A stretch of 64,000 nt of DNA from an uncultured Prochlorococcus sp. (GCA_902622625.1 CACNQS010000005.1:1-64000), one strand, 5' to 3'; positions 43,015 to 54,100 are shown, numbered from the stretch's first letter. The notes: a model not told the origin generated them from the letters alone. A program made the numbers and translations.

Positions 43015-43552
43015 TTCAATACCTCCATCTCCAATGAAGGGAATAGTAAATATTGTTGTTGAAATACCTGCAGGTAGTAGGAATAAATATGAATATTGCT
43101 CAGATGCAGGAATTATGGCTTTAGACAGAGTATTGCATTCTTCAGTTAGGTACCCTTTTGATTATGGTTTTATCCCAAATACCCTTGCTGATGATGGTGC
43201 TCCTCTTGATGCAATGGTGATAATGGATGAGCCTACTTTTGCGGGCTGTTTAATAAAAGCTAGACCTATTGGAGTTTTGGATATGCATGATTGTGGTGCA
43301 TATGATGGAAAACTTTTATGTGTGCCTATAGCTAATCCTAGGCAGGATAACATAGTGAGTATTAATCAAATAGCTCCTAATCAGCTTGAGGATGTTGCTG
43401 AATTTTTTAGAACAAGTAAAGGACTTGATGGAAGAACAGTTCAAATTGATGGTTGGAGAGATTTTGATGTTGTTGAAAATTTATTGAAAAGTTGTATACC
43501 CCTAAAAAAGAAAAACTATAAAGTACTTAAGAAATCAAAAATAGTAAATTAA
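43004..43552 (+). CDS. family I pyrophosphatase-like protein with substituted catalytic residues
   Basis: EIPAGSRNKYEY, ALDRVL, DDGAPLDAMVI (Asp to Ala), FFRTSKGLDG in place of HYKDLE. Confidence 0.9.
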   Translation: MDLSSIPPSPMKGIVNIVVEIPAGSRNKYEYCSDAGIMALDRVLHSSVRYPFDYGFIPNTLADDGAPLDAMVIMDEPTFAGCLIKARPIGVLDMHDCGAYDGKLLCVPIANPRQDNIVSINQIAPNQLEDVAEFFRTSKGLDGRTVQIDGWRDFDVVENLLKSCIPLKKKNYKVLKKSKIVN

Positions 43553-43553
43553 A

Positions 43554-43910
43554 TTGAAAAAAATAATTTTTTATAGTTATTTAAAATGCTCTACTTGCAG
43601 AAAAGCTGAAAAGTGGCTTAAAAGCAAAGATTTCGAATTCCAATTAATTGATATTGTAAAAGAACCACCACTTGTTAATTATTTAAATCTAGCTTTAAAA
43701 CAATACTCTTATAATACGAAATTGATTTTTAATACAAGAGGTAAAGCTTTTAAAACTCTCAATATTGATATTAATGGTTTATCAAGGGAAGAAATTATTC
43801 AACTTCTTTTAGGTGATGGCAAATTAATAAAAAGACCATTTTTGATTTACGAAGAAAAGAAAGTTATATTAGGTTTTAACGAAATTCAATATGCCAAACA
43901 ATTTATATAA
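43554..43910 (+). CDS. ArsC/Spx-family protein
   Basis: YSYLKCSTCRKAEKWLKSKDFEFQLIDIVKEPP; TTG start. Confidence 0.88.
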   Translation: MKKIIFYSYLKCSTCRKAEKWLKSKDFEFQLIDIVKEPPLVNYLNLALKQYSYNTKLIFNTRGKAFKTLNIDINGLSREEIIQLLLGDGKLIKRPFLIYEEKKVILGFNEIQYAKQFI

Positions 43911-43939
43911 GCTTAAAAAATCAAGACTTTATTAATTTT

Positions 43940-44599
43940 ATGCATGCTTCTGTTAAAAGTTTTTTAAAAGAATGGGGCCTCCTCATCCTACTAACTTTTT
44001 TTGTTTCTTCTTGTAGATCATTTTTAGCAGAACCACGTTATATCCCCTCCGGTTCAATGCTCCCAGAATTACAACTAAACGATAGGTTAATTATTGAAAA
44101 ATTTTCGCTAAGAAACTCTTTACCAAAAAGAGGAGATATTGTTGTTTTTAATTCACCTTACTCCTTTGACAAAAAGTTAATTTCATCAAGATCTAAGCCT
44201 TTACCAAAAATAAGATATTGTTTTTTTATGAGTTTCCCTCCAATGTCGTTTATTCCAGGTTTGAGGGATCAAGCTTGCGATGCATATATTAAAAGAGTGG
44301 TGGCACTTCCGGGAGAAATTGTAAGTGTAAACACTAAGGGTGAATTAATTATAAATAATAAATTAATTCCTGAACCTTATGTCTCTTATAAATGCTCATT
44401 ATCAATGTTTAATCAATGTGGTAAATTTGATAACTTAAAAGTTCCTGAAGATCATTTTTTAGTTTTAGGCGATAATAGGTCAAATAGCTGGGATGGAAGA
44501 TATTGGCCTGGAAGTAAATTTCTTCATAAAAAGGAGATAATTGGTAAAGCATATTTCAGATTTTGGCCTCTTAGTCAAGTTGGCTTTTTCAATAATTAA
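43940..44599 (+). CDS. lepB: signal peptidase I
   Basis: YIPSGSMLPELQLNDRLIIEKF, KRVVALPGE, VLGDNRSNSWDGRYWP. Confidence 0.96.
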   Translation: MHASVKSFLKEWGLLILLTFFVSSCRSFLAEPRYIPSGSMLPELQLNDRLIIEKFSLRNSLPKRGDIVVFNSPYSFDKKLISSRSKPLPKIRYCFFMSFPPMSFIPGLRDQACDAYIKRVVALPGEIVSVNTKGELIINNKLIPEPYVSYKCSLSMFNQCGKFDNLKVPEDHFLVLGDNRSNSWDGRYWPGSKFLHKKEIIGKAYFRFWPLSQVGFFNN

Positions 44600-44651
44600 T
44601 CCCCTTTTTCTGCATCTGACTTGATCAAAATAAATTTAAAAGGGTTTTTAT

Positions 44652-45980
44652 TTAAAGTGCACCTGAAGCAGTTGAATCAATTATTCCTCCTAGGTGGGTT
44701 GTAATGTTTAGAGCGCTAATCACAGGGGGCTTGTTGGGATCATTAAAAAGGTCAACTATAGTTATGCCACCATTCCCTTGTTTTATCATCCAAATATTTG
44801 AATAATTAATGCTAAGGATGTTGCAAATTAGAGTTTTATTGACTGCATCATGAGCGACTAGAAGGCTTAGATCATTATCCTTTTGAGATGAACAGATTTT
44901 GTCAAAAGCTTCTACGGATCTTTCTGATACATCTTTGATAGATTCACCTTCGGGCATTATTACTTCTTCTGGTTTATCATGCCAATTTTTTAGTAAAGCA
45001 GGCCACTTTTCTCTGATTTCTGCTTCCAGTTTACCCTCCCATAATCCGTGACTAATTTCTACAAGTGAATCTATTCTTTCTATTTTTAAATCTTTTCTAT
45101 TTTGAAGGATTATTTGGGCAGTCTCAAAAGGCCTATGCATTGAACTTGAAAATGCCTTATTGAAAGAAATATTTCTCAAATATTCAAAAGTCTTTCTAGC
45201 TTGATCTTTTCCGTTTTCATTTAAAGGGATATCAATTTGGCCTTGAAATCTACCTTCTTTGTTCCAGTTAGTTTCACCATGCCTTATTAGAAATATTCTA
45301 GAATCGCCAATTTGATTTGGAATATTTTTATTCAGATGGGAAGTTTGATTTAAGCATTCAATTTGGGTCTTGTAAGAGTTATCTGTCCTTGAAATATTGA
45401 GTATTGAAAAAGAAGCATTTTCTAATCTTATTTTTCTAAAACCTTGCTTAGGCTTTCCTAATAACAAGAGTATTAAACATCTGAGAATTGCATTATGTCC
45501 TACAACTAAAATATTTACATCATCTTTGTCGAGATAAATTTTTAAAATTTCTTCTACAAAATTTGTTGCTTGCAAAAATAACTCTTGAATTGGTTTATAA
45601 GTTTTATTGTCTTTTCTTTTTAAGATTAGATTTTCTGGATCATTTTTCCATATAGGGTAAATTTCTGGGAATTTCTTTTTTATTTCATCAATTTTCAGAC
45701 CAGACCATTCACTAAGATCCACCTCTAGCAAATTATCATCGAATACAATATTTTGTTCTTTGTTGAAGGTATTTTTAATTGTTTTTGCAGTCTCCGCTGC
45801 TCTCACAAGTGGGGAGGAATAGATTTTATCGAAGTTTATTTTTGATAATGCTTTTCCTGCTTTTTGGGCTTGATCGTATCCTTCATCAGTTAATAGTGAA
45901 TCATCGGTTCTTCCTTGAATTAATCCTTTTGCATTGAAACTGCTTAGTCCATGCCTAACTAAAACTAATCGTATAGCCAT
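44652..45980 (-). CDS. tandem histidine-phosphatase / phosphoglycerate-mutase-like protein
   Basis: Two RHG domains: VLVRHGLSSFN and FLIRHGETNWN, each with downstream His (VGHN, VAHD). Confidence 0.93.
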   Translation of the reverse strand: MAIRLVLVRHGLSSFNAKGLIQGRTDDSLLTDEGYDQAQKAGKALSKINFDKIYSSPLVRAAETAKTIKNTFNKEQNIVFDDNLLEVDLSEWSGLKIDEIKKKFPEIYPIWKNDPENLILKRKDNKTYKPIQELFLQATNFVEEILKIYLDKDDVNILVVGHNAILRCLILLLLGKPKQGFRKIRLENASFSILNISRTDNSYKTQIECLNQTSHLNKNIPNQIGDSRIFLIRHGETNWNKEGRFQGQIDIPLNENGKDQARKTFEYLRNISFNKAFSSSMHRPFETAQIILQNRKDLKIERIDSLVEISHGLWEGKLEAEIREKWPALLKNWHDKPEEVIMPEGESIKDVSERSVEAFDKICSSQKDNDLSLLVAHDAVNKTLICNILSINYSNIWMIKQGNGGITIVDLFNDPNKPPVISALNITTHLGGIIDSTASGAL

Positions 45981-46096
45981 TATATAAATTTGAAAATTAA
46001 GATAATTTAATCATCTCATGGCGTGATTAAAATAGATATATAAATATAAGGAAATTCAATGATAACTAACCATAGTTTTCAACAATATAATAAATT

Positions 46097-47458
46097 ATGA
46101 TCTTTAAAAATATTTCTAAGTCAAAATTAATTTTAGCTTTTATTTCTATAGTCATAACTTTTTTTGTATGGCAACAAGGCTTAAGGGATAGTTTAAATAG
46201 ATCATCTATCTCATTTGATATTAGTCAAAAAGAGCAAGAAATTGTTGAATTATCTGTCCAATCAATACCTGCATATCTTAGAAAATTTTTTATCATTAAT
46301 GATCCTGTTGAACAAATAAATAAATCACTCTCTGAGGTCTCATTTGAAGAGCTAACAGAGAGAAATAAATTAATTCGAATAATTACTTCAGAAACAAATG
46401 ATCCTATAATCTATAAAAATATATCCAAAGATTTTGAAAATAAAAACTTTAAATTTCTGATTGATGAGATAGAAAAAAAATCTAATAATAATTCATATAA
46501 TCCAAATTATGATAAATTTGAGTTTTTTAAAGGTGATAGATTTCTATATCACCTTGTTAGCCGGAAATTTGATTTTGACGATAGTGCATTAATAACAAAA
46601 TCATTTTCAAGCAAAATGTTTTTAAAAATATTAGCCATAAGGCTAATACCACTTTTAACAATAATTATTGGCTCTATTCTGGCTTTAAAAATATTATGGA
46701 CCACTATATCTTTGAAAAAGTTTGGTTGGCAGGAAATTAAATCCTTAGATTTAGAATTAATAGATATGGTCTTATTAATTGCGGGTGGATTTGTTGTTTT
46801 AGGAGAAGTGGTATCACCTTTATTTTCTATCAGTTTGGTTGAACTTTTTTCCAAAAATATCTCTAGTGAATTATCTCAATCTTTAAAAATATTCTTTGGA
46901 TATCTTTTTATGGCTATTCCACCATTAGTTATAGCCTATTATCAAATTAAATCTTTGCAAGGTGAATTTACTTTTAAAAAGGATTATTTACAGTTCAATA
47001 TCTTGCCTATAAAATATGCAATTTTTCAAGGAATTAAAGGTTGGTTAACAATTGTTCCTTTTGTTTTATTGATCTCTCTAATTATGAATAGTCTGATCGA
47101 TAATCAAAATGGTAGTAACCCTTTGCTGGAAATTGTTCTTAATAATAATAATTATTTATCATTTTTTCTATTATTTTTAACAACTACTCTATTAGCTCCT
47201 TTATTTGAGGAGATTATATTTCGTGGTATTTTACTGCCAACTCTATCTAGAGATTTTGGAGTAATTGCGGGCATCATAGTTTCAGCTTTTATCTTTGCAT
47301 TAGCCCATTTAAGTTTGGGAGAAATGCCGCCATTATTTGTTCTAGGGATTGGATTAGCAATCACAAGAATTGCTTCGGGGAGTTTGTTTTCCTCAGTGAT
47401 TATGCATTCTTTATGGAATGGATTGACTTTCTTAAATTTGTTTTTATTGAGGACATAA
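46097..47458 (+). CDS. CPBP-family intramembrane metalloprotease
   Basis: EEIIFRGILLP, AFIFALAHL, HSLWNG motifs, multi-TM. Confidence 0.93.
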   Translation: MIFKNISKSKLILAFISIVITFFVWQQGLRDSLNRSSISFDISQKEQEIVELSVQSIPAYLRKFFIINDPVEQINKSLSEVSFEELTERNKLIRIITSETNDPIIYKNISKDFENKNFKFLIDEIEKKSNNNSYNPNYDKFEFFKGDRFLYHLVSRKFDFDDSALITKSFSSKMFLKILAIRLIPLLTIIIGSILALKILWTTISLKKFGWQEIKSLDLELIDMVLLIAGGFVVLGEVVSPLFSISLVELFSKNISSELSQSLKIFFGYLFMAIPPLVIAYYQIKSLQGEFTFKKDYLQFNILPIKYAIFQGIKGWLTIVPFVLLISLIMNSLIDNQNGSNPLLEIVLNNNNYLSFFLLFLTTTLLAPLFEEIIFRGILLPTLSRDFGVIAGIIVSAFIFALAHLSLGEMPPLFVLGIGLAITRIASGSLFSSVIMHSLWNGLTFLNLFLLRT

Positions 47459-47543
47459 AGAATTTACTTTTTTACTTGCGAATCAAACAAAAAGATGTTT
47501 ATTTAATTTATAACACTTCTTTTATTTAAATAGTAAATCTTAG

Positions 47544-47972
47544 ATGAAACCTTATGGGAATCAACTTAATTTAAAAAAAAAAGTTTTATATGAAAGAAAA
47601 AAAAATTCTGAAAAAATATCCCTAATTCATATCAAATTAATACATCAAATTTTCGACACCATTAATATCTCTCTTTTGGTATTAATTTTCACCTTATTTT
47701 TCTTATCTTTAAATAGTCAAAGAAAATGGTCAAATACATATAAAAACTTATCTAAAACAAGAGCTATTAATAATAATCTCATTGATTATATTTCTAAAAT
47801 TGAGGAATTTTATATTAGTGAACTTGAGTCTATCAATACTTATAGAAAAACTAAACCTGAAGATTTAATCTATCTAGATAAACTTCCAGAAAAAAAAGAA
47901 GGTTTATTTAAGAAAAATTTAAGTAGTTTTATCGCAGGTTTTAGTGAAAGCAAATATCAAAGGGGATATTGA
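47544..47972 (+). CDS. small bitopic membrane protein, candidate FtsL
   Basis: Basic N-terminus, single TM (ISLLVLIFTLFFLSL), helical extracytoplasmic part; stop overlaps ftsI ATG (TGATG). Confidence 0.6.
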   Translation: MKPYGNQLNLKKKVLYERKKNSEKISLIHIKLIHQIFDTINISLLVLIFTLFFLSLNSQRKWSNTYKNLSKTRAINNNLIDYISKIEEFYISELESINTYRKTKPEDLIYLDKLPEKKEGLFKKNLSSFIAGFSESKYQRGY

Positions 47973-49723
47973 TGAAAAAATACAAAAAAATTGTTCGTCT
48001 AATACCCCTTGATCAAAGAAGATTTAAATTTCTCTATATTTCTAGCTTACTATTAATATTTTGTTTGTTTGGCAGGTTAGTTAAATTGCAAGTCTTTAAC
48101 GCTTCTGATTTACAAAGGAAAGCTAGATTAATACAATCTTCTAAAACTTATGCTTTAAAAAAAAGGAGAGCGATTGTTGATAGAAATAATAGACTAATTG
48201 CTTACGATAAACCGCTCTATAAATTATGGGCCCATCCAAAATATTTTAATTTTCCCGGAGATTCAATTAACAGAGTTCGCAGTATTGAAGAAGTTATAGA
48301 AAAAGTATCATCTATCTTGGATATAAATGGTGAAATACTCTTGAGTAAATTTAATAATAAAATGAGTGGCATCAAGCTTTTGGATAAGATTTCCGAAGAA
48401 AAGGCAGAAAAGATTAAGAACCTTCAAATAAGTGGACTTGATTTGTTTAAATATTCGCAGAGATATTATCCACAAGGGGAGCTCTACTCTAATCTTGTAG
48501 GTTTTGTTAATGATGAGAATAAGGCTTCAGCGGGTTTAGAACTTCATTTAGATAATCAAATTAAAGTTTTTAATAAAAGTAATTTAATAAAAAGAGGAGG
48601 AGACGGAACTCCTCTTCCGGATAATTCAGCCCCAGGTGATTTTATTTCTGATTACAAAAGTTTAGGCCTCACTATAGATTCAAAATTACAGAAAGCGTCA
48701 TTCAATGCTTTATCAAAGCAAGTAAGTAAATGGAAAGCGAAGAAGGGATTCGCCATAGTTATGGATGTTAATAATGGCCGGATTCTTTCCTTGGTTGCAT
48801 TCCCGTCATATGACCCAAATAAATTTTGGCAATATAATTCTGAACTCTTTAGAGGTTGGTATTCTCAAGATTTATTTGAGCCTGGTTCAACTTTTAAACC
48901 TATTAATCTTGCCTTGGCTTTAGAAGAAAAAGTAATCCAGAAAGATGGCGTAGTTGAAGATATTGGAGAGATTAATGTTGGAGGATGGACACTTTCTAAT
49001 TGGGATAAAAAAGGTAACGGATACATTGACTATCCAAAAGTATTGCAGGTTTCAAGTAATGTTGGGATGGTAAAAATAATGCAAAATTTAGATCCTAAAA
49101 TTTATTGGGATTGGCTAAAAAATTTAGGTATAAATAAAAATCTAGAGACTGACTTATTTGAATCAACCGCTGGCCAACTAAAGAGAAAAGAATTATTTGT
49201 AAATCAATCAATTGAGCCTGCCGTAACTTCTTTTGGTAAAGGGTTCTCAATCTCGCCACTTAAATTGGTTCAACTTCATGCGGCTCTAGCAAATGGTGGT
49301 TTTGAAGTTACTCCTCATGTAACCTCAACTTTCAAAGAAAGAGTTAATAAAAAACCAAAAAAACAATTTTTTTCACACGAAGTCTCTAAAACTGTTCTTG
49401 AATGGATGGAGAGTGTAGTTGATAAAGGTAGTGGATCTGGAGTGAAAATCGAGGGTTATAGGATAGCGGGGAAAACGGGTACTTCCCAAAAAGCCTTAAA
49501 TGGTTCCTATACGAGCAAAAAAGTTTGTAGTTTTGTGGCGACCTTACCAGTTAATGATCCGAAATATGCTGTCCTAGTAGTAGTTGATGAGCCATCTAAA
49601 TCATTTGCATATGGTTCAACTGTGGCTGTACCAGTTGCGAAAGAAATTATCGAGAGTTTGATAGTAATTGAAAAAATACCTCCCAATATTAAAGATCATG
49701 GAATGATTGTTAAAAAACCCTAA
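47972..49723 (+). CDS. ftsI: peptidoglycan D,D-transpeptidase / penicillin-binding protein
   Basis: N-terminal TM, RRAIVDRNNRLIA, FEPGSTFKP (SxxK), SSNVG (SxN), KTGTSQ. Confidence 0.95.
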   Translation: MKKYKKIVRLIPLDQRRFKFLYISSLLLIFCLFGRLVKLQVFNASDLQRKARLIQSSKTYALKKRRAIVDRNNRLIAYDKPLYKLWAHPKYFNFPGDSINRVRSIEEVIEKVSSILDINGEILLSKFNNKMSGIKLLDKISEEKAEKIKNLQISGLDLFKYSQRYYPQGELYSNLVGFVNDENKASAGLELHLDNQIKVFNKSNLIKRGGDGTPLPDNSAPGDFISDYKSLGLTIDSKLQKASFNALSKQVSKWKAKKGFAIVMDVNNGRILSLVAFPSYDPNKFWQYNSELFRGWYSQDLFEPGSTFKPINLALALEEKVIQKDGVVEDIGEINVGGWTLSNWDKKGNGYIDYPKVLQVSSNVGMVKIMQNLDPKIYWDWLKNLGINKNLETDLFESTAGQLKRKELFVNQSIEPAVTSFGKGFSISPLKLVQLHAALANGGFEVTPHVTSTFKERVNKKPKKQFFSHEVSKTVLEWMESVVDKGSGSGVKIEGYRIAGKTGTSQKALNGSYTSKKVCSFVATLPVNDPKYAVLVVVDEPSKSFAYGSTVAVPVAKEIIESLIVIEKIPPNIKDHGMIVKKP

Positions 49724-49813
49724 AATTTTCCAATTTTATAAATATTTAGTTGATTATCTGATGATTTCATCAGGAATAAAAGCTAGTTTATGTATATATA
49801 TGATTATCTAGAT

Positions 49814-50815
49814 ATGAAATCAATTTTAGAACAATTGTCCTCAATGACCGTTGTTGTTGCTGATACTGGAGATTTAGATTCGATAAAAAAATTTCAACCA
49901 AGGGACGCTACTACCAATCCATCGCTAATACTTGCTGCTGCAAAGAACCCTGATTATGTGAAATTAATTGATAAAGCTTTAGAAAGTTCAGAAAAGGCAT
50001 TGCCCCAAGGATTCTCCAAAATTGAATTAATCAAAGAAACTGTCGACCAAGTTTCAGTATTCTTTGGAAAAGAAATATTGAAAATTATTTCAGGGCGCGT
50101 ATCTACAGAAGTTGATGCAAGACTGAGCTTTGACACCGAAGCTACGGTAGAAAAAGCGAGAAAATTGATCAATCTTTACAAAAATTTTGGAATTGAAAAG
50201 GAAAGAATTTTGATTAAGATTGCTGCAACTTGGGAGGGAATTAAGGCAGCTGAAATTTTGGAAAAAGAGGGTATTAAGTGCAACTTAACTTTACTTTTTA
50301 ACTTCTGCCAAGCAGTAACTTGTGCCAATGCAAAGATAACTCTAATTTCTCCCTTCGTTGGCCGTATATTGGATTGGCATAAAGCAAAAACTGGTAAAAC
50401 CAGTTTTATTGGTGCTGAAGACCCTGGAGTTATTTCGGTTACTCAAATATACAAGTACTTTAAAGAAAAGGGATTCAAGACAGAAGTAATGGGAGCGAGT
50501 TTTAGAAATCTTGATGAAATAAAAGAATTAGCAGGTTGCGATCTTTTAACAATCGCACCAAAATTTCTTGAGGAACTGAAGAAAGAAAAAGGAGAGTTAG
50601 TTAGAAAATTAGATGTAAGTACTCAAATAAATAATTCTATTGACTACGAATTTGAAGAAAAAGATTTTAGATTAAGTATGTTAGATGATCAAATGGCAAG
50701 TGAAAAGCTTAGTGAAGGTATCACTGGATTCAGTAAAGCTATAGAAGAATTAGAAGAACTGCTACTTAAGAGATATTCAGAGATTAAAAATCACAAATTG
50801 ATTTCTGCTAACTAA
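49814..50815 (+). CDS. tal: transaldolase
   Basis: [34 protein letters not shown]. Start at MKSILEQL rather than the track's 49790. Confidence 0.95.
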   Translation: MKSILEQLSSMTVVVADTGDLDSIKKFQPRDATTNPSLILAAAKNPDYVKLIDKALESSEKALPQGFSKIELIKETVDQVSVFFGKEILKIISGRVSTEVDARLSFDTEATVEKARKLINLYKNFGIEKERILIKIAATWEGIKAAEILEKEGIKCNLTLLFNFCQAVTCANAKITLISPFVGRILDWHKAKTGKTSFIGAEDPGVISVTQIYKYFKEKGFKTEVMGASFRNLDEIKELAGCDLLTIAPKFLEELKKEKGELVRKLDVSTQINNSIDYEFEEKDFRLSMLDDQMASEKLSEGITGFSKAIEELEELLLKRYSEIKNHKLISAN

Positions 50816-50839
50816 ATCTAAGTTTGTATTGAAAAAGAA

Positions 50840-51973
50840 TTAAGGCCCACTTTTTGTTAAGAGTCTCCTGATAACCCTTTTTGCAATATCTTCATAACTC
50901 ATTTCTCCTGATAATATTTGGGCAATACGTTTAGGTGCTGTTTTTCTTTTGACTCCTAATTGGTATCCAGTTCTGGGAAATCTATAAAATACTTGGGCTA
51001 TTCTCCTCCCCCAAGCCATTGATTTCCCCCAAATGCTGTTAATTTTTTTCGTATAAAGATTTAAATCATCTACTTTTCCTGATAGAAACTGATCTATATA
51101 TTCTGCAGCATAAAAACTGCTAATTAAGGATGGTCTAATTCCTTCAGCTAAGAAAGGGTCACATAGAGATGCTGCATCTCCAACCGCTAAAACTTTGTCA
51201 CCATTAATAGAGCTAAAGCCACTCCATATTCTCAGTTTCTTACTAATTGTTTTATAGGGAAAATCATCAAAACCGAAGCTTCTGATTACTTGTTTATTTA
51301 TAACCTGATTTTCTAGAAGACCATTATTTATAAAAGTACCTAAACCAATATTTAAGCTTTCTCTTAGGGGGAATGCCCATGCAAAACCATATTTTATAAA
51401 TCCAAACTCAAATCTAACTGCATCTTTAGGGATTTCACCTAACCCTTTTAATCTTAATGAGATTGTGTTCGCAAATTTCGGTTTTCTTGGTCCTAAATTG
51501 AAATAACTCGCCCATTTCGATTGGGACCCATCTGCAATTACAAGAAATTCTGAATTATATTTTATTTTGTTACTGCAAGAAATTTCCCATTTATCATTTT
51601 TTTTTATAATTTTTTCTATCAATAATGGTCTTATAATCTGAGCTCCATTACTTAAGGACTCATAGAGTAATAATTGATCAAGTTTCTCTCTTTCAATAAT
51701 CCAAAATGGAGATTCACCAGTCAGATCAGCGGTTACATTATCTGTAGCCTTCCATCTGAATTCAACATTCTTAATCTTTGATGCTATGGCATCTTTTATA
51801 TCTAAAGGAAGAAATCTTTGCATTGAAGATGCCATCCCGCCTGCACATGGTTTGTAATCTGGGGATTTTTCTTTTTCGATAATTAAAACAGAATATCCTT
51901 TCTTTGATAGGTTAAGAGCGGTGGAAGATCCTGATAAACCTCCACCAATGATTACAACGTCAAATCCTATCAA
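50840..51973 (-). CDS. FAD-dependent geranylgeranyl-reductase-family oxidoreductase
   Basis: [57 protein letters not shown]. Confidence 0.9.
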   Translation of the reverse strand: MIGFDVVIIGGGLSGSSTALNLSKKGYSVLIIEKEKSPDYKPCAGGMASSMQRFLPLDIKDAIASKIKNVEFRWKATDNVTADLTGESPFWIIEREKLDQLLLYESLSNGAQIIRPLLIEKIIKKNDKWEISCSNKIKYNSEFLVIADGSQSKWASYFNLGPRKPKFANTISLRLKGLGEIPKDAVRFEFGFIKYGFAWAFPLRESLNIGLGTFINNGLLENQVINKQVIRSFGFDDFPYKTISKKLRIWSGFSSINGDKVLAVGDAASLCDPFLAEGIRPSLISSFYAAEYIDQFLSGKVDDLNLYTKKINSIWGKSMAWGRRIAQVFYRFPRTGYQLGVKRKTAPKRIAQILSGEMSYEDIAKRVIRRLLTKSGP

Positions 51974-52518
51974 ACTTTTAGAATTTCCTTTTCTTTTTCA
52001 GACAATTTAGTTTCTATTAAGGAAATATATTTGTCAGTAATTTTCTGAATTTCAGATTGATTATCTCTCGATTCGTCAATAGAAATAAGGCCATCTTTTT
52101 CGTCTTTTTTTTCTTTGTCAACAGCATCTCTTCTGATATTTCTCAAAGCTACTTTTCCTTCCTCTGCATATTTAGAGGCTAATTTACAAAATTCTTTTCT
52201 TCTTTCTTCTGTTAGAGGAGGAACATTTATTCTTATTACTTTCCCATCATTATTTGGAGTAATACCTAAATCACTCATAGAAATAGATTTCTCTATCGCT
52301 TGCAAACATGAAATATCGAAAGGTTGTATTGAAATTGTTTGCGAATCAAGAGTGCTTATAGTCGCAAGCGATTTGATTGGTGTTTCTGCTCCGTAGTACT
52401 CAACACTTACTCTGTCTAACAAGGAAGCATTAGCTCTGCCTGTCCTAATTGTATTAAAGTTTCTTTGTGTGGCTTCAATACTTTTATTCATATTTTCTTG
52501 AATTTCTTTTTCTTTCAT
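51970..52518 (-). CDS. frr: ribosome recycling factor
   Basis: [43 protein letters not shown]. Confidence 0.97.
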   Translation of the reverse strand: MKEKEIQENMNKSIEATQRNFNTIRTGRANASLLDRVSVEYYGAETPIKSLATISTLDSQTISIQPFDISCLQAIEKSISMSDLGITPNNDGKVIRINVPPLTEERRKEFCKLASKYAEEGKVALRNIRRDAVDKEKKDEKDGLISIDESRDNQSEIQKITDKYISLIETKLSEKEKEILKV

Positions 52519-52541
52519 AATTAAAAAAATTTAAATAATCT

Positions 52542-53246
52542 CTAACTAATTAAAGAGCCTATTGGCTCACCAGAAACAGCTTTAGAAATGTTCCCTTTTT
52601 TGAATATATCAAAAACCATAATTGGGATATTATTATCTTTGCAAAGTGCAATCGCAGTACTGTCCATTACGGCAATTTCATCACTAAGAACTTGTTGATA
52701 ACTTAGAGAGAAATATTTTTTTGCATCTTTAAATTGATTAGGATCACGATCATATACTCCATCAACTTTAGTAGCCTTCATAACAACTTCAGCGTTTATC
52801 TCCGCTGCTCTCAAAGCTGCAGTAGTATCAGTTGTAAAAAATGGATTTCCGCATCCACCTCCGAAAACTACAACTCTGCCTTTTTCCAAGTGCCTCATAG
52901 CTCTTCTTCTTATGTAGGGTTCGGCAATTTCCTGCATTTCTATTGCTGTTTGAACTCTTGTAGCAACTCCTACTCTTTCTAATCCATCTTGAAGTGAAAT
53001 AGCATTCATTACTGTTGCTAGCATCCCAACATAATCAGCTGTCGCTCTGTCCATTCCATCTGCAGACCCTTTAAGGCCTCTAAAAATATTCCCGCCCCCA
53101 ACAACTATTGCAAGTTCTACATTATTTTCGACTACTTTTGAAACATCTTCTGCAATTGACTGAACTATAGCAGGATCAATACCATAAGGTTTTTCACCCA
53201 TTAGTGCTTCACCACTAAGTTTTAAGAGAACTCTTTTGTAAGTCAT
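52542..53246 (-). CDS. pyrH: uridylate kinase
   Basis: [37 protein letters not shown]. Confidence 0.97.
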   Translation of the reverse strand: MTYKRVLLKLSGEALMGEKPYGIDPAIVQSIAEDVSKVVENNVELAIVVGGGNIFRGLKGSADGMDRATADYVGMLATVMNAISLQDGLERVGVATRVQTAIEMQEIAEPYIRRRAMRHLEKGRVVVFGGGCGNPFFTTDTTAALRAAEINAEVVMKATKVDGVYDRDPNQFKDAKKYFSLSYQQVLSDEIAVMDSTAIALCKDNNIPIMVFDIFKKGNISKAVSGEPIGSLIS

Positions 53247-53373
53247 TCAATAATTGTACTTTTAAGACCTTAGCAAGTAAAAGCACCAAATTTATTTTTT
53301 GTTCAGATATTGCTTGCGTCTTTAAACATTTCTAAACCTGCCTTAAGAAATTTTAAATAATAATTTACCTTAA

Positions 53374-54066
53374 CTAAAATTCAATACACTTTTGTGCTTT
53401 TATTCCTTGTTCTTTAAATGGATGTCTTATTAGTTTCATTTCTGTAACTAAATCAGCGTAATTGATAATTGAATCAGATGCTCCCCTTCCAGTTAAAACA
53501 ATATGATTTTTTCTATTATTTAGGCTTCTTAAAAAAGTGATTATTTCCTCGGGTGCAAGATAACCAAGTTTTGTCGCAATATTAATTTCATCAAGAATGA
53601 TAAGTTTATAAGATTCTTTTTGAATATATTTTTTGGCTAATTGCCAAGCCTCTTGAACTAATTTTTCATCTCTTATTCTGTCTTGTGTTTCCCAAGTAAA
53701 ACCCTCTCCTAATGAATGCCAAGATATGTTTGAAGACAAGTTTTTAAGTGCTTTTTCTTCTCCAGTCGTCCAGCCTCCTTTGATAAATTGAATTATTGCT
53801 ACTTTATAGCCATGCCCTATCGTCCTTAAAGCCATACCTAAAGATGCAGTTGTTTTGCCCTTGCCATTTCCTGTAAAAACAATCAATAATCCTTTTTTTG
53901 TTTTTCTGATTTGTAGTCTTTCGGCTTGAATATCTTTTCTTTTTTGCATTCTTTTTTTATATGAGCTCTCATCGCTTTCCGGTGATAATTTACCTCCCAT
54001 TCCAAGTTTATTTGCTTGGTTATCGAGGTTAAACATTTTCTCAGAAGATGAAGGTTTTTCTTGCAT
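53374..54066 (-). CDS. cobO: cob(I)yrinic acid a,c-diamide adenosyltransferase
   Basis: GLLIVFTGNGKGKTTASLGMALRTIGHGYKVAIIQFIKGGW, LTGRGASDSII. Confidence 0.95.
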   Translation of the reverse strand: MQEKPSSSEKMFNLDNQANKLGMGGKLSPESDESSYKKRMQKRKDIQAERLQIRKTKKGLLIVFTGNGKGKTTASLGMALRTIGHGYKVAIIQFIKGGWTTGEEKALKNLSSNISWHSLGEGFTWETQDRIRDEKLVQEAWQLAKKYIQKESYKLIILDEINIATKLGYLAPEEIITFLRSLNNRKNHIVLTGRGASDSIINYADLVTEMKLIRHPFKEQGIKAQKCIEF

Positions 54067-54100
54067 ATGACCCTTATTTTTATTTAATTATTATAAATCT

